Program-made: the position numbers and the translations under genes | The notes under the pieces: model-generated | Database searches by the model: none | Told to the model about the DNA's origin: nothing | What the model saw: only the letters and a program-made list of their open reading frames with translations | NCBI RefSeq assembly: GCF_000381025.1 | Contig: NZ_KB905821.1 | Span: forward strand, 233,649-297,648 | Direction of reading: 5' to 3' | Length of the DNA stretch: 64,000 bases | DNA from: Streptomyces sulphureus DSM 40104 | GTDB lineage: Bacteria > Actinomycetota > Actinomycetes > Streptomycetales > Streptomycetaceae | Shown here: in pieces, positions 33,752-41,231 of the stretch | How positions within the stretch are numbered: the stretch's first letter is position 1 | How the letters are laid out: the number at the start of each line of letters is the position of its first letter

Positions 33752-33898
33752 GTGATCCGCGACCTCGCCGACATCCCCACCACCCAGCAGGCCGCCGAAT
33801 GGCACCGCATCGCCGTCGACCTGGAGCGCGCGCTGGACGCCCTTCCGCCCCAGCGGCCGCTCCGCCCCGTCACCAACACCGCCCTGGAGGCCGCCTGA
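33752..33898 (+). CDS. Very small phage protein
   Basis: 48 residues, GTG start behind GGAGGCGACGA. MIRDLADIPTTQQAAEWHRI continues as a helix (VDLERALDAL) and a short tail. Its TGA overlaps the next ATG. Function unknown. Confidence 0.55.
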   Translation: MIRDLADIPTTQQAAEWHRIAVDLERALDALPPQRPLRPVTNTALEAA

Positions 33899-34314
33899 TG
33901 GCTAAGACTTCCGTTGCTGAGCGGCTGGCCGCCGCCCGCCGGGACGCCACCCTCGCCGACATCGCGGCCCGCGCACCGGAATGGGACCGACACCTGGTCG
34001 TCCAGGCGGCGCTCCAAGTCGGCGCCGAGCAAGGCGAATTCAGCGCGAACGTGCTACGCGAGTACCTGCCCGAGCTGGCCCACGGATTCCTCGGCGCTGC
34101 GATCTCCGCCCTGCACCACACAGGCGTGATCGAGCCGACCGGCGTGTGGGTGCCGTCCACCTCGCCCCCGACAAAGGGGCACCGCGTCGCCGTGTGGCGC
34201 CTGACGGCGCGCGGCTGGCGGCTGGCTCGGCATGGGCCCGAGGCCCCGCCGAAGCGCGTCCGCCGTGTCCGCCGCGTCCGTCCAGACACCCAGCTCGACC
34301 TGTTCGCCGCATGA
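33898..34314 (+). CDS. Winged-helix-like protein ending in a sliding-clamp motif
   Basis: A 138-residue protein. Residues 36-110 (HLVVQAALQVGAEQGEFSAN, HGFLGAAISALHHTGVIEPT, GHRVAVWRLTARGW) look like a winged-helix DNA-binding domain with a basic tail (KRVRRVRRVR). The last residues, TQLDLFAA, contain QLDLF, the consensus motif for binding the beta sliding clamp. It probably links phage DNA to host DnaN during replication. Confidence 0.65.
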   Translation: MAKTSVAERLAAARRDATLADIAARAPEWDRHLVVQAALQVGAEQGEFSANVLREYLPELAHGFLGAAISALHHTGVIEPTGVWVPSTSPPTKGHRVAVWRLTARGWRLARHGPEAPPKRVRRVRRVRPDTQLDLFAA

Positions 34315-34439
34315 CCGCCCGCCACTGCGCCGGATGCGGCCGGGCCCTCCGCGACCCCGTATCGCGCGCCGCGGGCCTCGGTCCGGTCTGCCGCCGCGCG
34401 CTCCACCCCCCCACCAGCCCCGCGTGCAGCAGCCGTTGA
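34311..34439 (+). CDS. DUF6011-type zinc-ribbon peptide
   Basis: 42 residues: CAGCGRALRDPVSRAAGLGP followed by VC, the pattern CxxCGxxLxxPxSxxxGxGPxC of small DUF6011 zinc ribbons, common in actinobacterial mobile elements. ATG overlaps the previous stop. Function unknown. Confidence 0.62.
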   Translation: MTARHCAGCGRALRDPVSRAAGLGPVCRRALHPPTSPACSSR

Positions 34440-34449
34440 CCGGCCGCCG

Positions 34450-34512
34450 GTGCGCCACGTGCCCGGCCAGACCGAACTCCCGCTCACCACCGACCAACAG
34501 GAGACCCACTGA
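34450..34512 (+). CDS. Possible 20-residue peptide
   Basis: GTG 34450 opens 20 codons (starting VRHVPGQTELPL) ending in a TGA that overlaps the next ATG (TGATG). Only the coupling speaks for it; there is no clear Shine-Dalgarno. It may be spacer. Confidence 0.25.
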   Translation: MRHVPGQTELPLTTDQQETH

Positions 34513-34838
34513 TGCCCGACCAGACCACCTCGCTCGTCGCCTTCGTGGACCCCCAGCCGCCGCGCTTCCACCACACCGACATCGACGGCGACCGGCTCCT
34601 GATCACCACCGCCGACATCCCTTCGCAGGGGCGCGGCGTGCACTTCCGCACGGACGAGCCCGGCAGCAGCGTGCCGCTGGACAAGATCCCCGAACTCCTG
34701 AGCGCCTTGCAGGAGATCGCGACCTGTCCGGCGTGTGAGGCGCCACCGCTGGAGTGGTGCGCAGCTTGCGGCCGGTGCCGCTGCGACCGCCACGACGAGT
34801 GCACCCGCCCCCTCGCCGAGATCGGAGTCACCCCGTGA
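34512..34838 (+). CDS. Phage protein with Cys-rich C-terminus
   Basis: 108 residues. The first 70 form a beta-rich domain (RLLITTADIPSQGRGVHFRT), the last 40 a compact zinc finger with CPAC, WCAACGRCRC and HDEC. GGAG lies upstream of ATG 34512. Function unknown. Confidence 0.6.
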   Translation: MPDQTTSLVAFVDPQPPRFHHTDIDGDRLLITTADIPSQGRGVHFRTDEPGSSVPLDKIPELLSALQEIATCPACEAPPLEWCAACGRCRCDRHDECTRPLAEIGVTP

Positions 34839-35284
34839 CCAACCCCCGCCGCTTCCACCTCCAGCGCGAACACGACGTCACCGGAGCATCCGGCACTGGC
34901 CGGGTAGCCGACGGCGTCCTGTGGCCCGACGGCACCGCCACCCTCCGGTGGCTTGGTCCCCGCGCCTCCACCGTCCATTGGGACCAGCTCGCCGACGCCG
35001 TAGCGATCCACGGACACGGTGGCCACACCCACATCGTCTGGGATGACCCGGCCTCAGCAGAGCGCGAGACGACCGAATTCGCGGAGCTCCTACGACAGTT
35101 CGTCGCGCTCACGGACACGCTTCATCACACCCTCGGCGGACCACACGACGAGGTTGGCCCGGGGCTCACATGTGACGGGTGCCGCCTGGCTGATGAGGCC
35201 ACGCGCGCGTTGCGCGACGCAGGCGAGCGCACAACCCTCCGCTCCCACCTCCGTTCCCCCCGTGAGGCGGGGCATGATGGCTGA
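34835..35284 (+). CDS. Phage protein of unknown function
   Basis: 149 residues from GTG 34835. A small beta domain (GVLWPDGTATLRWLGPRAST, VAIHGHGGHTHIVW) is followed by a helix and a Cys pair (LTCDGCRLADEATRAL). It overlaps its neighbour by four bases and runs into the next gene by 11 bases. Confidence 0.62.
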   Translation: MTNPRRFHLQREHDVTGASGTGRVADGVLWPDGTATLRWLGPRASTVHWDQLADAVAIHGHGGHTHIVWDDPASAERETTEFAELLRQFVALTDTLHHTLGGPHDEVGPGLTCDGCRLADEATRALRDAGERTTLRSHLRSPREAGHDG

Positions 35285-35768
35285 CCAGCCCACCCGGCAC
35301 ACCGCCGGCACCATCACCGACGACGACCTCGACGCCCTATACGACGTACTGGAACGTCACGAGCGGCGCAGCGATGCCTGGCAGACCAGCGCGGAGGCGT
35401 CCGCCGCCGAGAGAGACGGCGCGTACCAGGAGCGCGCTCAACTCCTCGCCTGGCTCGCCGCCCTCGCACCCGCCGTCCTCGCACCAGCGACCGACGTGGA
35501 CGAGCACGGCTGGCACCTGCTCTACCTCACCACCCCCGCCGGGCAACTCTCCTGGCACATCCACCCGCGCGACCTCGCGTACTTCGAGCACGTCGAGCGC
35601 GCCGAGGCCGACGACCCACGCGCCCAGTGGGACGGCCACTCGACCGCCGAAAAGTACGACCGCATCGGGCAACTAGCAGCCGTCGCCGGCTGCTCGTGCA
35701 GCATCCTGCGCACCGGTCCGGGGCGGCACCTGCCCGAGTGCCCGAACCGAGGGAGCAGCAGCCGGTGA
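35274..35768 (+). CDS. Actinophage protein with WDGH motif
   Basis: 164 residues: a coiled-coil N-terminus (ALYDVLERHERRSDAWQTSA), a beta domain (GWHLLYLTTPAGQLSWHIHP) and WDGHSTAEKYDRIGQLAA. The WDGH-T-EKY segment is recurrent in proteins from Streptomyces phages and plasmids; no activity is known to me. GAGGCGGGG precedes the ATG pair at 35274/35277. Confidence 0.68.
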   Translation: MMADQPTRHTAGTITDDDLDALYDVLERHERRSDAWQTSAEASAAERDGAYQERAQLLAWLAALAPAVLAPATDVDEHGWHLLYLTTPAGQLSWHIHPRDLAYFEHVERAEADDPRAQWDGHSTAEKYDRIGQLAAVAGCSCSILRTGPGRHLPECPNRGSSSR

Positions 35769-35896
35769 CCCCCGAGCAGTTCGCCGCCGTACTCAAGCAC
35801 CTCGCCCGCGCCATACACCGCGCAGCGGCCTCGACGCAGGACGACTACGCCCTCGCCCCGTCCCCGCCCGACACGAACGGGGGTGAGGAACCGTGA
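35765..35896 (+). CDS. Small phage protein
   Basis: 43 residues, GTG start overlapping the previous stop by four bases. One amphipathic helix (TPEQFAAVLKHLARAIHRAA) and a flexible tail. Function unknown. Confidence 0.5.
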   Translation: MTPEQFAAVLKHLARAIHRAAASTQDDYALAPSPPDTNGGEEP

Positions 35897-36243
35897 TCGC
35901 CGCTCTGCTGCTGGTCGGCGCGCTCGCCGTCGGCCGCCTGCGGCCGTATGACCGACTCGACACGTGGGTGTGGCGCAGGCTCACGTTCGGCGGGAAGTGG
36001 ACGCGCACGCGGCGCGGGCAGCTCCTCGTGCTCGTCGCGCACGCGATCGCCCGCCCCGCCGCCACCGCGCGGATCTGGCGCCACCGTCACGATCCACCAC
36101 CACGGCGCAGCGCTCCACTGCGTGTCCCCACGGTCGAGCCATCGGACCCGTCCGGACAGGCGGACAACGTCCGTCCGGACGATCCGGACACGACACCTCA
36201 CCCGACCCCGGACACCCCGCCCACCAGCACGGACAGCCCCTGA
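35893..36243 (+). CDS. Membrane-anchored phage protein
   Basis: 116 residues: short N-terminal hydrophobic helix (MIAALLLVGALAVGRL), basic juxtamembrane segment with several Trp, and a Pro/Asp/Thr-rich tail. GTG overlaps the previous stop. It is the last gene of the early run. Function unknown. Confidence 0.58.
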   Translation: MIAALLLVGALAVGRLRPYDRLDTWVWRRLTFGGKWTRTRRGQLLVLVAHAIARPAATARIWRHRHDPPPRRSAPLRVPTVEPSDPSGQADNVRPDDPDTTPHPTPDTPPTSTDSP

Positions 36244-36279
36244 ACACCGGACAGGATGTCCGTCCGCTGACACAAGGAA

Positions 36280-36318
36280 GGGGCGCCCCCATCTCGGCCA
36301 GATCCCCGGGGGCGCCCC
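36280..36318 (+). terminator. Terminator-like hairpin ending the early operon
   Basis: GGGGCGCCCCC (36280-36290) pairs with GGGGGCGCCCC (36308-36318) around a 17-base loop. It has no U-tract but an 11-bp GC stem, and it lies between the early operon and the whiB gene. Confidence 0.65.
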
Positions 36319-36367
36319 TCACGCGGCGTGATCACCGTACCCCAGCACCACCAGGAGCCACCCCACG

Positions 36368-36886
36368 ATGATCGACGCCCTCGTACCCCCCTACCTCCGC
36401 CGCCTCCCCGACGACACACGCACCCCCTGCTACGGGCACGGCGAGCTGATGGTCCCCGACACCCCCCACCCGCCCGCCACCCTCACGGATGCTGCCCGCG
36501 CCCTATGCGCCGCGTGCCCGATCCAGCAGGCGTGCGCGGACTGGGCCACCTCCACCCGCCAGCCGCACGGAGTGTGGGGCGGGCTCACCCCCGCCGAGCG
36601 GCGCGCCGTGCAGCGGCCGGAGTGCGGCACCGACGCCGGATGGCGCTCCCACCGAGCCCGCAACGAGGGCTGCACCACCTGCCGTGAAGCGCATGACGAG
36701 CGGCTCCGCGAGGGACGCCGCGCGCGCCTGGAGCAGGAGCACCGCGAGCACGGCGGGAGCCTCGCTGGGTACCGGCTGGAACTGCTGCTGGGGCTGCCGA
36801 CGTGTGTGCGGTGTCGGGCAGTGCGGCAGGAGCACTACGCGAGCCTGCCGCGCGCTCCGAAGTGGTACCGGAGGACCGCCGCCTGA
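36368..36886 (+). CDS. Phage-encoded WhiB-family iron-sulfur regulator
   Basis: A 172-residue protein with the four WhiB cysteines: first Cys in TPCYGHGEL (residue 21), then CAACPIQQAC with the C-x2-C-x5-C spacing (about 49-58), and the turn GVWGGLTPAE. A C-terminal addition, absent from host WhiB proteins, has two more Cys pairs (CTTCREAH, CVRCRAV). WhiB proteins bind a 4Fe-4S cluster and region 4 of the principal sigma factor. Phage WhiB proteins may redirect host transcription; a phage example, WhiBTM4 of TM4, is known to inhibit host WhiB2. Confidence 0.85.
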   Translation: MIDALVPPYLRRLPDDTRTPCYGHGELMVPDTPHPPATLTDAARALCAACPIQQACADWATSTRQPHGVWGGLTPAERRAVQRPECGTDAGWRSHRARNEGCTTCREAHDERLREGRRARLEQEHREHGGSLAGYRLELLLGLPTCVRCRAVRQEHYASLPRAPKWYRRTAA

Positions 36887-36906
36887 CTGGCCGGCTGGCA
36901 GCACGA

Positions 36907-36934
36907 AGCCCCCGCCGGTCCATCGGCGGGGGCT
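36907..36934. terminator. Bidirectional terminator between whiB and lipoprotein genes
   Basis: AGCCCCCGCCG (36907-36917) and CGGCGGGGGCT (36924-36934) form a perfect 11-bp stem with a six-base loop, between two convergent genes. Confidence 0.75.
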
Positions 36935-36947
36935 CAGATCTCGCAGA

Positions 36948-37496
36948 TCAGTACCGGAATGCAGGAGCGACGACCCGAGCCCCGTCTGTCCGGGTCTCGA
37001 TCTGCTTCGGGTTGACACCTTCAGGATCGATCGCTTCCAGGCGGTCCCGGGTGAATCCGAGACGCATCACTTGGTCCTCGCTCGTGTGCCCATCGGCATC
37101 CGTCATGGCGTACGTCACCGTGAACAGCCAATTCTTCCCCGGTGTCTTGGCAGACTGCACTGCACTGATCGCGGACACCACATCTCGGCGAGCAGCCGTC
37201 CGCGTCAGCCCCTCCGTGAACTGTTTGTTCGCAGCAATCTTGATCGTGGTGGACGCTTTCGGTTTGTAGGAGACGCTGAAGCGCTTGACGCCCTTGCGGT
37301 TGCTGCGGCTCAGCTTCTTCTCCAGCGCGGTCTTGAGGCGCTCCTCCGGCGTGGCCTGGGATGCACTTGCACTCGCAGTGGGTGACCCCGTGGTCGGGGT
37401 GGCGTTGTCGTCGTCTTCCGGGTCGCAGCCGGTGACAAGGAGCGCCGTCACGGCGACGGATACGGCGACCGTGCAGATACGGGTACGGGTGAGCAT
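36948..37496 (-). CDS. Prophage lipoprotein
   Basis: A 182-residue protein with a lipoprotein signal: TRTRICTVAVSVAVTALL, then the lipobox LVTGC with Cys near residue 23. The mature part begins with an acidic, Ser/Thr-rich linker and has a mixed domain with FSVSYKPKASTTIKIAANK and KNWLFTVTYAMTD. Lipoproteins made by prophages can block entry of related phages; this role is inference. It follows an HTH gene on the same strand and is separated from the lytic genes. ATG 37496 was chosen because the signal peptide begins there; a TTG further upstream is unlikely. Confidence 0.75.
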   Translation of the reverse strand: MLTRTRICTVAVSVAVTALLVTGCDPEDDDNATPTTGSPTASASASQATPEERLKTALEKKLSRSNRKGVKRFSVSYKPKASTTIKIAANKQFTEGLTRTAARRDVVSAISAVQSAKTPGKNWLFTVTYAMTDADGHTSEDQVMRLGFTRDRLEAIDPEGVNPKQIETRTDGARVVAPAFRY

Positions 37497-37637
37497 GTCG
37501 GCCAATCGGTGGTGGTGGTCGAATTGGGCTGACCATACGGCCAACCTGCCGAAGTCGGGGCTGATTCACAGATATCCGGCTGATAGGTAGCCCCGAGACA
37601 GCGCGACACCCCGCCGACATCGCCAGGCGGGTGCACT

Positions 37638-37913
37638 TCATTCCTCGGGCTCGGCCCTCTTTTTCCGGGTCGCCCAGGAGCCCGAGTGCCCACGCAAGAT
37701 GTCCTGCACGACACCCACGGACATCTCCAGCCGCGCGGCGATTTTCCGGATGGGCACCGGCGGCTTCTCAGCCCGCAGCTCCAGCACTAGCTCTCGACGG
37801 TCCGCGTGCCACGTCTGAACGCGCTGCGCCTGAAGGGCGAGCACTCGATTCCTCGCGCGCACGCGCTCTTCCCGGTCCGAGATGCGGTCTACCTCGTCAA
37901 GGGCGTCTGACAC
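37638..37913 (-). CDS. HTH protein controlling the second switch
   Basis: 91 residues starting at GTG 37913 behind a strong AGGAGG. A charged coiled-coil part (LDEVDRISDREERVRARNRV) is followed by an HTH: VPIRKIAARLEMSVGVVQDI (residues about 54-73), like sigma region 4 or resolvase-type HTH, with a basic tail. It is divergent from the DUF2637/NERD operon across a palindrome, so it is likely to regulate both. Confidence 0.7.
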   Translation of the reverse strand: MSDALDEVDRISDREERVRARNRVLALQAQRVQTWHADRRELVLELRAEKPPVPIRKIAARLEMSVGVVQDILRGHSGSWATRKKRAEPEE

Positions 37914-37989
37914 CCGGGTCACCTCCTTGCTCGTGCCGTCGCCGTCCACGCCCGCTCCTCTCCTTGTGGCGGGTTGTGGCACGCCGTCC

Positions 37990-38029
37990 TTGCATGGGGA
38001 CCATACATCGGCGTATGGTCCCCATACAA
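37990..38029. promoter_or_regulatory. Symmetric divergent promoters built on one palindrome
   Basis: A perfect dyad GGGGACCATAC (37996-38006) / GTATGGTCCCC (38013-38023) lies inside two face-to-face promoters. Plus strand: TTGCAT (37990-37995), 18 bases, TATGGT (38014-38019). Minus strand: TTGTAT (38029-38024), 18 bases, TATGGT (38005-38000). One protein bound here would block both directions at once. Confidence 0.7.
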
Positions 38030-38130
38030 CGGAGCGCACCGCCGCCCCGTTCCCAACAGAAGGCCCCGGCCGGGCTCTCACACACCGGCCGGGGCCAGCC
38101 AGACACCTGCTACCGACAGGAGTTCTGACC

Positions 38131-38484
38131 ATGTCCAAGGCTATCCGCCGACCGCTCGCGCGTCGCCACCTGCGCGCCGCAGCCGCGGTCCACCCCGACG
38201 TCATGTACGCCGCGCTCAGCGCCGGCATGCTCTTCGTCCGGCAGTACCTCAGGGGCCGCGGCTGCACCCAGCAGTTCGCCGACCGCTACGGCTCCGCCTT
38301 CGGCCGCGTCGCCGCCAAGCAGTACCGCGCGACCTACGGCACCGAGCCCCGCCGCGCCTGGTCCCTCGTCCACGGCACGTGGCGCCGCGTCCTCGCCTAC
38401 CTCCCGGAGGAGCGGGACAACCTCGACGCCGCGGTCCGCGCCTACCCCCGCACCGCCGCCATGGAGCTGGAGGTGGCTGCCTGA
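38131..38484 (+). CDS. Mobile-element protein of unknown function
   Basis: 117 residues behind CAGGAGTT. Helical, Arg- and Tyr-rich: MYAALSAGMLFVRQYLRGRG, TQQFADRYGSAFGRVAAKQY, EPRRAWSLVHGTWRRVLAY. First gene of the second rightward operon. No family that I can name. Confidence 0.65.
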   Translation: MSKAIRRPLARRHLRAAAAVHPDVMYAALSAGMLFVRQYLRGRGCTQQFADRYGSAFGRVAAKQYRATYGTEPRRAWSLVHGTWRRVLAYLPEERDNLDAAVRAYPRTAAMELEVAA

Positions 38485-38576
38485 TGAACCCCATCTGCTG
38501 CGGCCGCCCCATGCGCTCCGACGGCGACCAGAAGGTGTGCACCAAGTGCGGCTCGTGGACGGCGGTGGCCTCATGA
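38484..38576 (+). CDS. 30-residue zinc-knuckle peptide
   Basis: MNPICCGRPM then VCTKCGSWTAV: two Cys pairs, a minimal zinc ribbon. ATG overlaps the preceding stop and the TGA overlaps the next ATG, good evidence that it is translated. Confidence 0.5.
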   Translation: MNPICCGRPMRSDGDQKVCTKCGSWTAVAS

Positions 38577-38674
38577 TCCGCGCGATCCGCCGACTCGGCG
38601 AACTGTCCTGGCGCTGCTGGATCTGCGGCTGCGAAGTGGACGACGCCCTCACCCGCTGCCCGATCCAGCACTGA
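38573..38674 (+). CDS. 33-residue Cys-rich peptide
   Basis: Reads MIRAIRRLGELSWRCWICGC and continues with EVDDALTRCPIQH; four Cys and one His could bind zinc. It overlaps the previous gene by four bases. Confidence 0.45.
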   Translation: MIRAIRRLGELSWRCWICGCEVDDALTRCPIQH

Positions 38675-38685
38675 GGGGGAGCTTC

Positions 38686-38865
38686 ATGGGCCTCTTCAGC
38701 CACAAGCCCCAGGCGAACCGACGGGCCTGGGACGAGCTGCCCAACGACCGGGCCTCACGCAAGCGCCGCGCCGCGCACAAGCGCAGCGGAGCCACCAAGG
38801 CGGCCCGCAAGGGCCAGCAGTGGGAGGACTCGCAGCGCGCCCCGCGCCTGCCCTTCCACACCTGA
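38686..38865 (+). CDS. Small basic protein
   Basis: 59 residues, strongly basic (ASRKRRAAHKRSGATKAARK), preceded by GGGGGAGC. Could bind nucleic acid. Function unknown. Confidence 0.5.
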   Translation: MGLFSHKPQANRRAWDELPNDRASRKRRAAHKRSGATKAARKGQQWEDSQRAPRLPFHT

Positions 38866-38878
38866 CGACCCGTCAACC

Positions 38879-38909
38879 CCGGCGCCTCGCCCCGCTGGCG
38901 GGGCGCCGG
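38879..38909 (+). terminator. Hairpin upstream of DUF2637 gene
   Basis: CCGGCGCC (38879-38886) pairs with GGCGCCGG (38902-38909) with further GC pairing inside. It could lower transcription into the membrane-protein genes. Confidence 0.45.
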
Positions 38910-38940
38910 TCGCCGCCCAACCCGAACCTGTGAGGACAGC

Positions 38941-39879
38941 ATGACCACCAACACCACGCCCGCGCGGGGCCGCGGCCTGTCCCGAGGCATCCGCACCGCG
39001 TGGGCGCTCGTCCTCGCGATGCTCCTCGCCGCCGCCGCCTGGTCCCTCTCCGGACAGCTCGGACGCTGGGGCATGCCCACCTGGCTCGCCGCCTCGCTCA
39101 GCGTCATGTTCGACGCCGCCGGACTCATCTGCGCCACCTACGCCCGCCGCGCCGTCGAACGCGGCACCCCCGCCGGACTCTCCCGCACCGCCATCCTCCT
39201 CTTCGTCGGCATCGCCGGACTCCTCAACTGGCACCACGGCCACACCATCGGCGGACAACCCGCAGCCTGGGGATTCGCGTCCCTCTCCGCCGGCGTCGAG
39301 CTGCTCTTCGAACTCCACCGGCGAGACGTGCGAGACGAGCAGCGCGCCGCCCGCGGCCTCATCCCCGAGCGCATGCCCCACGTCCCCGCGCTCGGCTGGA
39401 TCATGTACCCCGGCCGCTCATGGACCACGGTCCGCGCGGCCGTCGGCGCCCGCCTCGATCTCCTCGACCCCGTGCAGGCCAGCCGCACGCTCACCCCGCC
39501 ACCGGACACCACCAGCCCGGACACGAGGACGGACGCGACTGTCCGCGCCGCTGTCCGCGCCGCCGCGTCCGTGTCCGCGGGCAGCACCCCGGACGACATC
39601 GTCGCGCAGCTCTCTGCCGCCGGGATCGAGACGGACGCGGACACCGTCCGCAGTGTTCTTGACCAGAGCAAGAACGGCGTGGGGACGCCGCCTGTCCACC
39701 CCATCACCCCGCCCGGACAAAGCATCGCGGACACCATCCGGACCGCCCTAGCGTCCGGAATCACCGGCGACGACACCGTGCTGCGCTACGTTCGCGGCGT
39801 GCACGGCGAGAACGTCTCCGCCGACACCGTGGCCCGCACTCGCCGCCGCATCGAGAAGCCAGGCAGGGCCGCGTCGTGA
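38941..39879 (+). CDS. DUF2637 membrane protein with C-terminal helical/HTH part
   Basis: A 312-residue protein. Residues 18-145 hold about four membrane helices (AWALVLAMLLAAAAWSL, LAASLSVMFDAAGLICATYA, TAILLFVGIAGLLNWHHGH, ASLSAGVELLFELHRR), the layout of DUF2637, usually found on Streptomyces plasmids and conjugative elements. The C-terminal part has repeated HTH-like segments (DDIVAQLSAAGIETDADTVR; DTIRTALASGITGDDTVLRY). It overlaps the NERD gene by four bases. A role in element transfer or in the membrane-linked control of replication is possible. Confidence 0.72.
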   Translation: MTTNTTPARGRGLSRGIRTAWALVLAMLLAAAAWSLSGQLGRWGMPTWLAASLSVMFDAAGLICATYARRAVERGTPAGLSRTAILLFVGIAGLLNWHHGHTIGGQPAAWGFASLSAGVELLFELHRRDVRDEQRAARGLIPERMPHVPALGWIMYPGRSWTTVRAAVGARLDLLDPVQASRTLTPPPDTTSPDTRTDATVRAAVRAAASVSAGSTPDDIVAQLSAAGIETDADTVRSVLDQSKNGVGTPPVHPITPPGQSIADTIRTALASGITGDDTVLRYVRGVHGENVSADTVARTRRRIEKPGRAAS

Positions 39880-40550
39880 CGACCCTCGTCCTCCTTGCGC
39901 TCGCCATCGGCGCCGTGTGGCTCTACCGCCACCGGAAGCCGCGCACCGGCGCCGGCGCCTCTGCCGTCGAGCGTGCCCGCCAGCTCCGCACCCCGCTCGT
40001 CCGCCTCGCCGACCTCGTCGGCATCCGTACCCGCCGCGGTGCACTCGCCGACCGGTACGCGGCCGGAGCCGACGGCGAGCGCCGCACCGCCGCGCTCCTC
40101 TCGCCACTGCGGCGGGAAGGGTGGGCGATCCTGCACGATCGTGCGCTCCCCGGAACCCGCGCGAACGTCGACCACCTGGCCATCGGGCCCGGCGGCGCCG
40201 TCGCTCTGGTGGACTCCAAGCGCTGGTCCGCGCGTTGGCGCCTGCGCGTCGTCAACGGCCGTCTGCTGCACGGTTCACACGATGTCACCGACCGGCTGAA
40301 CGGCACGCGGTACGAGACCGCCGCCGTCGCCGAGCTGCTCCGTACACCCGTCGTCCCGCTCGTCGTCGTGCACGGCGCCCCCGTCGACGGCGGCGAGCTG
40401 GTGGCCGACGGCGTGCGGATCGTGCCCGCCGACCGCGCCGCGAGCGTGCTGCGGTCGCTCGACCGGACCGGCCCGAGCTCCTCATCCACCCATCTCGCGG
40501 CCCGCGCGAACCGGCTGCTGCCGCCCTACCGGAAGGGAGCCAGCCGATGA
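39876..40550 (+). CDS. NERD-domain (nuclease-related) membrane-anchored protein
   Basis: A 224-residue protein with an N-terminal membrane helix (TLVLLALAIGAVWLY) and a NERD domain at about 60-165: GADGERRTAALLSPLRREGW, TRANVDHLAIGPGGAVALVD then SKRW. The Asp in VDHLAI and the Asp-Ser-Lys give the PD-(D/E)XK-like metal site. NERD proteins are thought to be nucleases, often on plasmids and in defence loci. GTG overlaps the DUF2637 stop, so the two are co-translated. Confidence 0.75.
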   Translation: MTTLVLLALAIGAVWLYRHRKPRTGAGASAVERARQLRTPLVRLADLVGIRTRRGALADRYAAGADGERRTAALLSPLRREGWAILHDRALPGTRANVDHLAIGPGGAVALVDSKRWSARWRLRVVNGRLLHGSHDVTDRLNGTRYETAAVAELLRTPVVPLVVVHGAPVDGGELVADGVRIVPADRAASVLRSLDRTGPSSSSTHLAARANRLLPPYRKGASR

Positions 40551-41218
40551 ACGCCCCGGGCGCTGACGAGCTGCGCATGCGGTACCTGCTGCGCCGCCGC
40601 GGAGTCGGCCCGGACGCCCGTCCGGACACCCCGGACGAGACGTCCGAGCGGAAGCCGGACACGGCCGCCCCTGCGGAGCCGTCGCACGTCAGAGGTGGCG
40701 GACGGCTGCCGGACTGGCGCCGCGGTGAACTGGTCGACCTGGAGAAGCCCGACGCCCCGGAGCCCGGCCCGCCTGCTAGGCCGAAGCGCCAGGAGCCCGA
40801 GCCCGAGAGCCCGCCGAAGCCCGACAAGACCGAACCCGATGACGAGGAGGACCAGGCCGACGAGCCCGCCTCCACGCCTCCCCCCTGGGACCCCGTCGCC
40901 GTCGCCGACCGCATCGTCCAGGCCCAGAAGGAACGCACCCTCGCCGACCGCGCCCGCCACCTGGCCACCGCCGCGAAGGCCGGCCCCCGGCTCGGCCGCC
41001 TCGTCTACGCCGCGAGCGGCGTCTGGGCGGCGTGGCACGTCGGACTCACCCCGTGGCTGCTGTCCGTGACCGCGACCGCGCCCCTCGGCGTGCCCGCCGG
41101 CCTGGTCCTCGTCGGCTGGGCGCTGCACCGCCGCTCGGCGCGCGCCGTGCTGCCCGTCGCCTGGTGCGGCCACGCGCTGTTCACCGCGACCGTCATCACC
41201 CTCGCACTCCACCCCTGA
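40547..41218 (+). CDS. Membrane protein with long acidic N-terminal domain
   Basis: A 223-residue protein: a disordered Pro/Glu/Asp-rich first half, a helix (DRIVQAQKERTLADRARHLA) and at the end two or three membrane helices (LVYAASGVWAAWHVGLTPWL; GVPAGLVLVGWALHR; CGHALFTATVITLAL). It overlaps the NERD gene by four bases. No family recognised. Confidence 0.65.
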   Translation: MNAPGADELRMRYLLRRRGVGPDARPDTPDETSERKPDTAAPAEPSHVRGGGRLPDWRRGELVDLEKPDAPEPGPPARPKRQEPEPESPPKPDKTEPDDEEDQADEPASTPPPWDPVAVADRIVQAQKERTLADRARHLATAAKAGPRLGRLVYAASGVWAAWHVGLTPWLLSVTATAPLGVPAGLVLVGWALHRRSARAVLPVAWCGHALFTATVITLALHP

Positions 41219-41231
41219 CCGGAGACTCGTC

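Noticed and set aside
34450..34512. 20-codon frame as a clamp-binding peptide (QTELPL)
   Set aside because: QTELPL does not fit the clamp consensus; the frame is listed only with low confidence because of stop-start overlap.
37638..38267. Long form of the minus-strand HTH protein starting at 38267
   Set aside because: It would read through the symmetric promoter region and the opposite gene; the GTG at 37913 with AGGAGG is far better.
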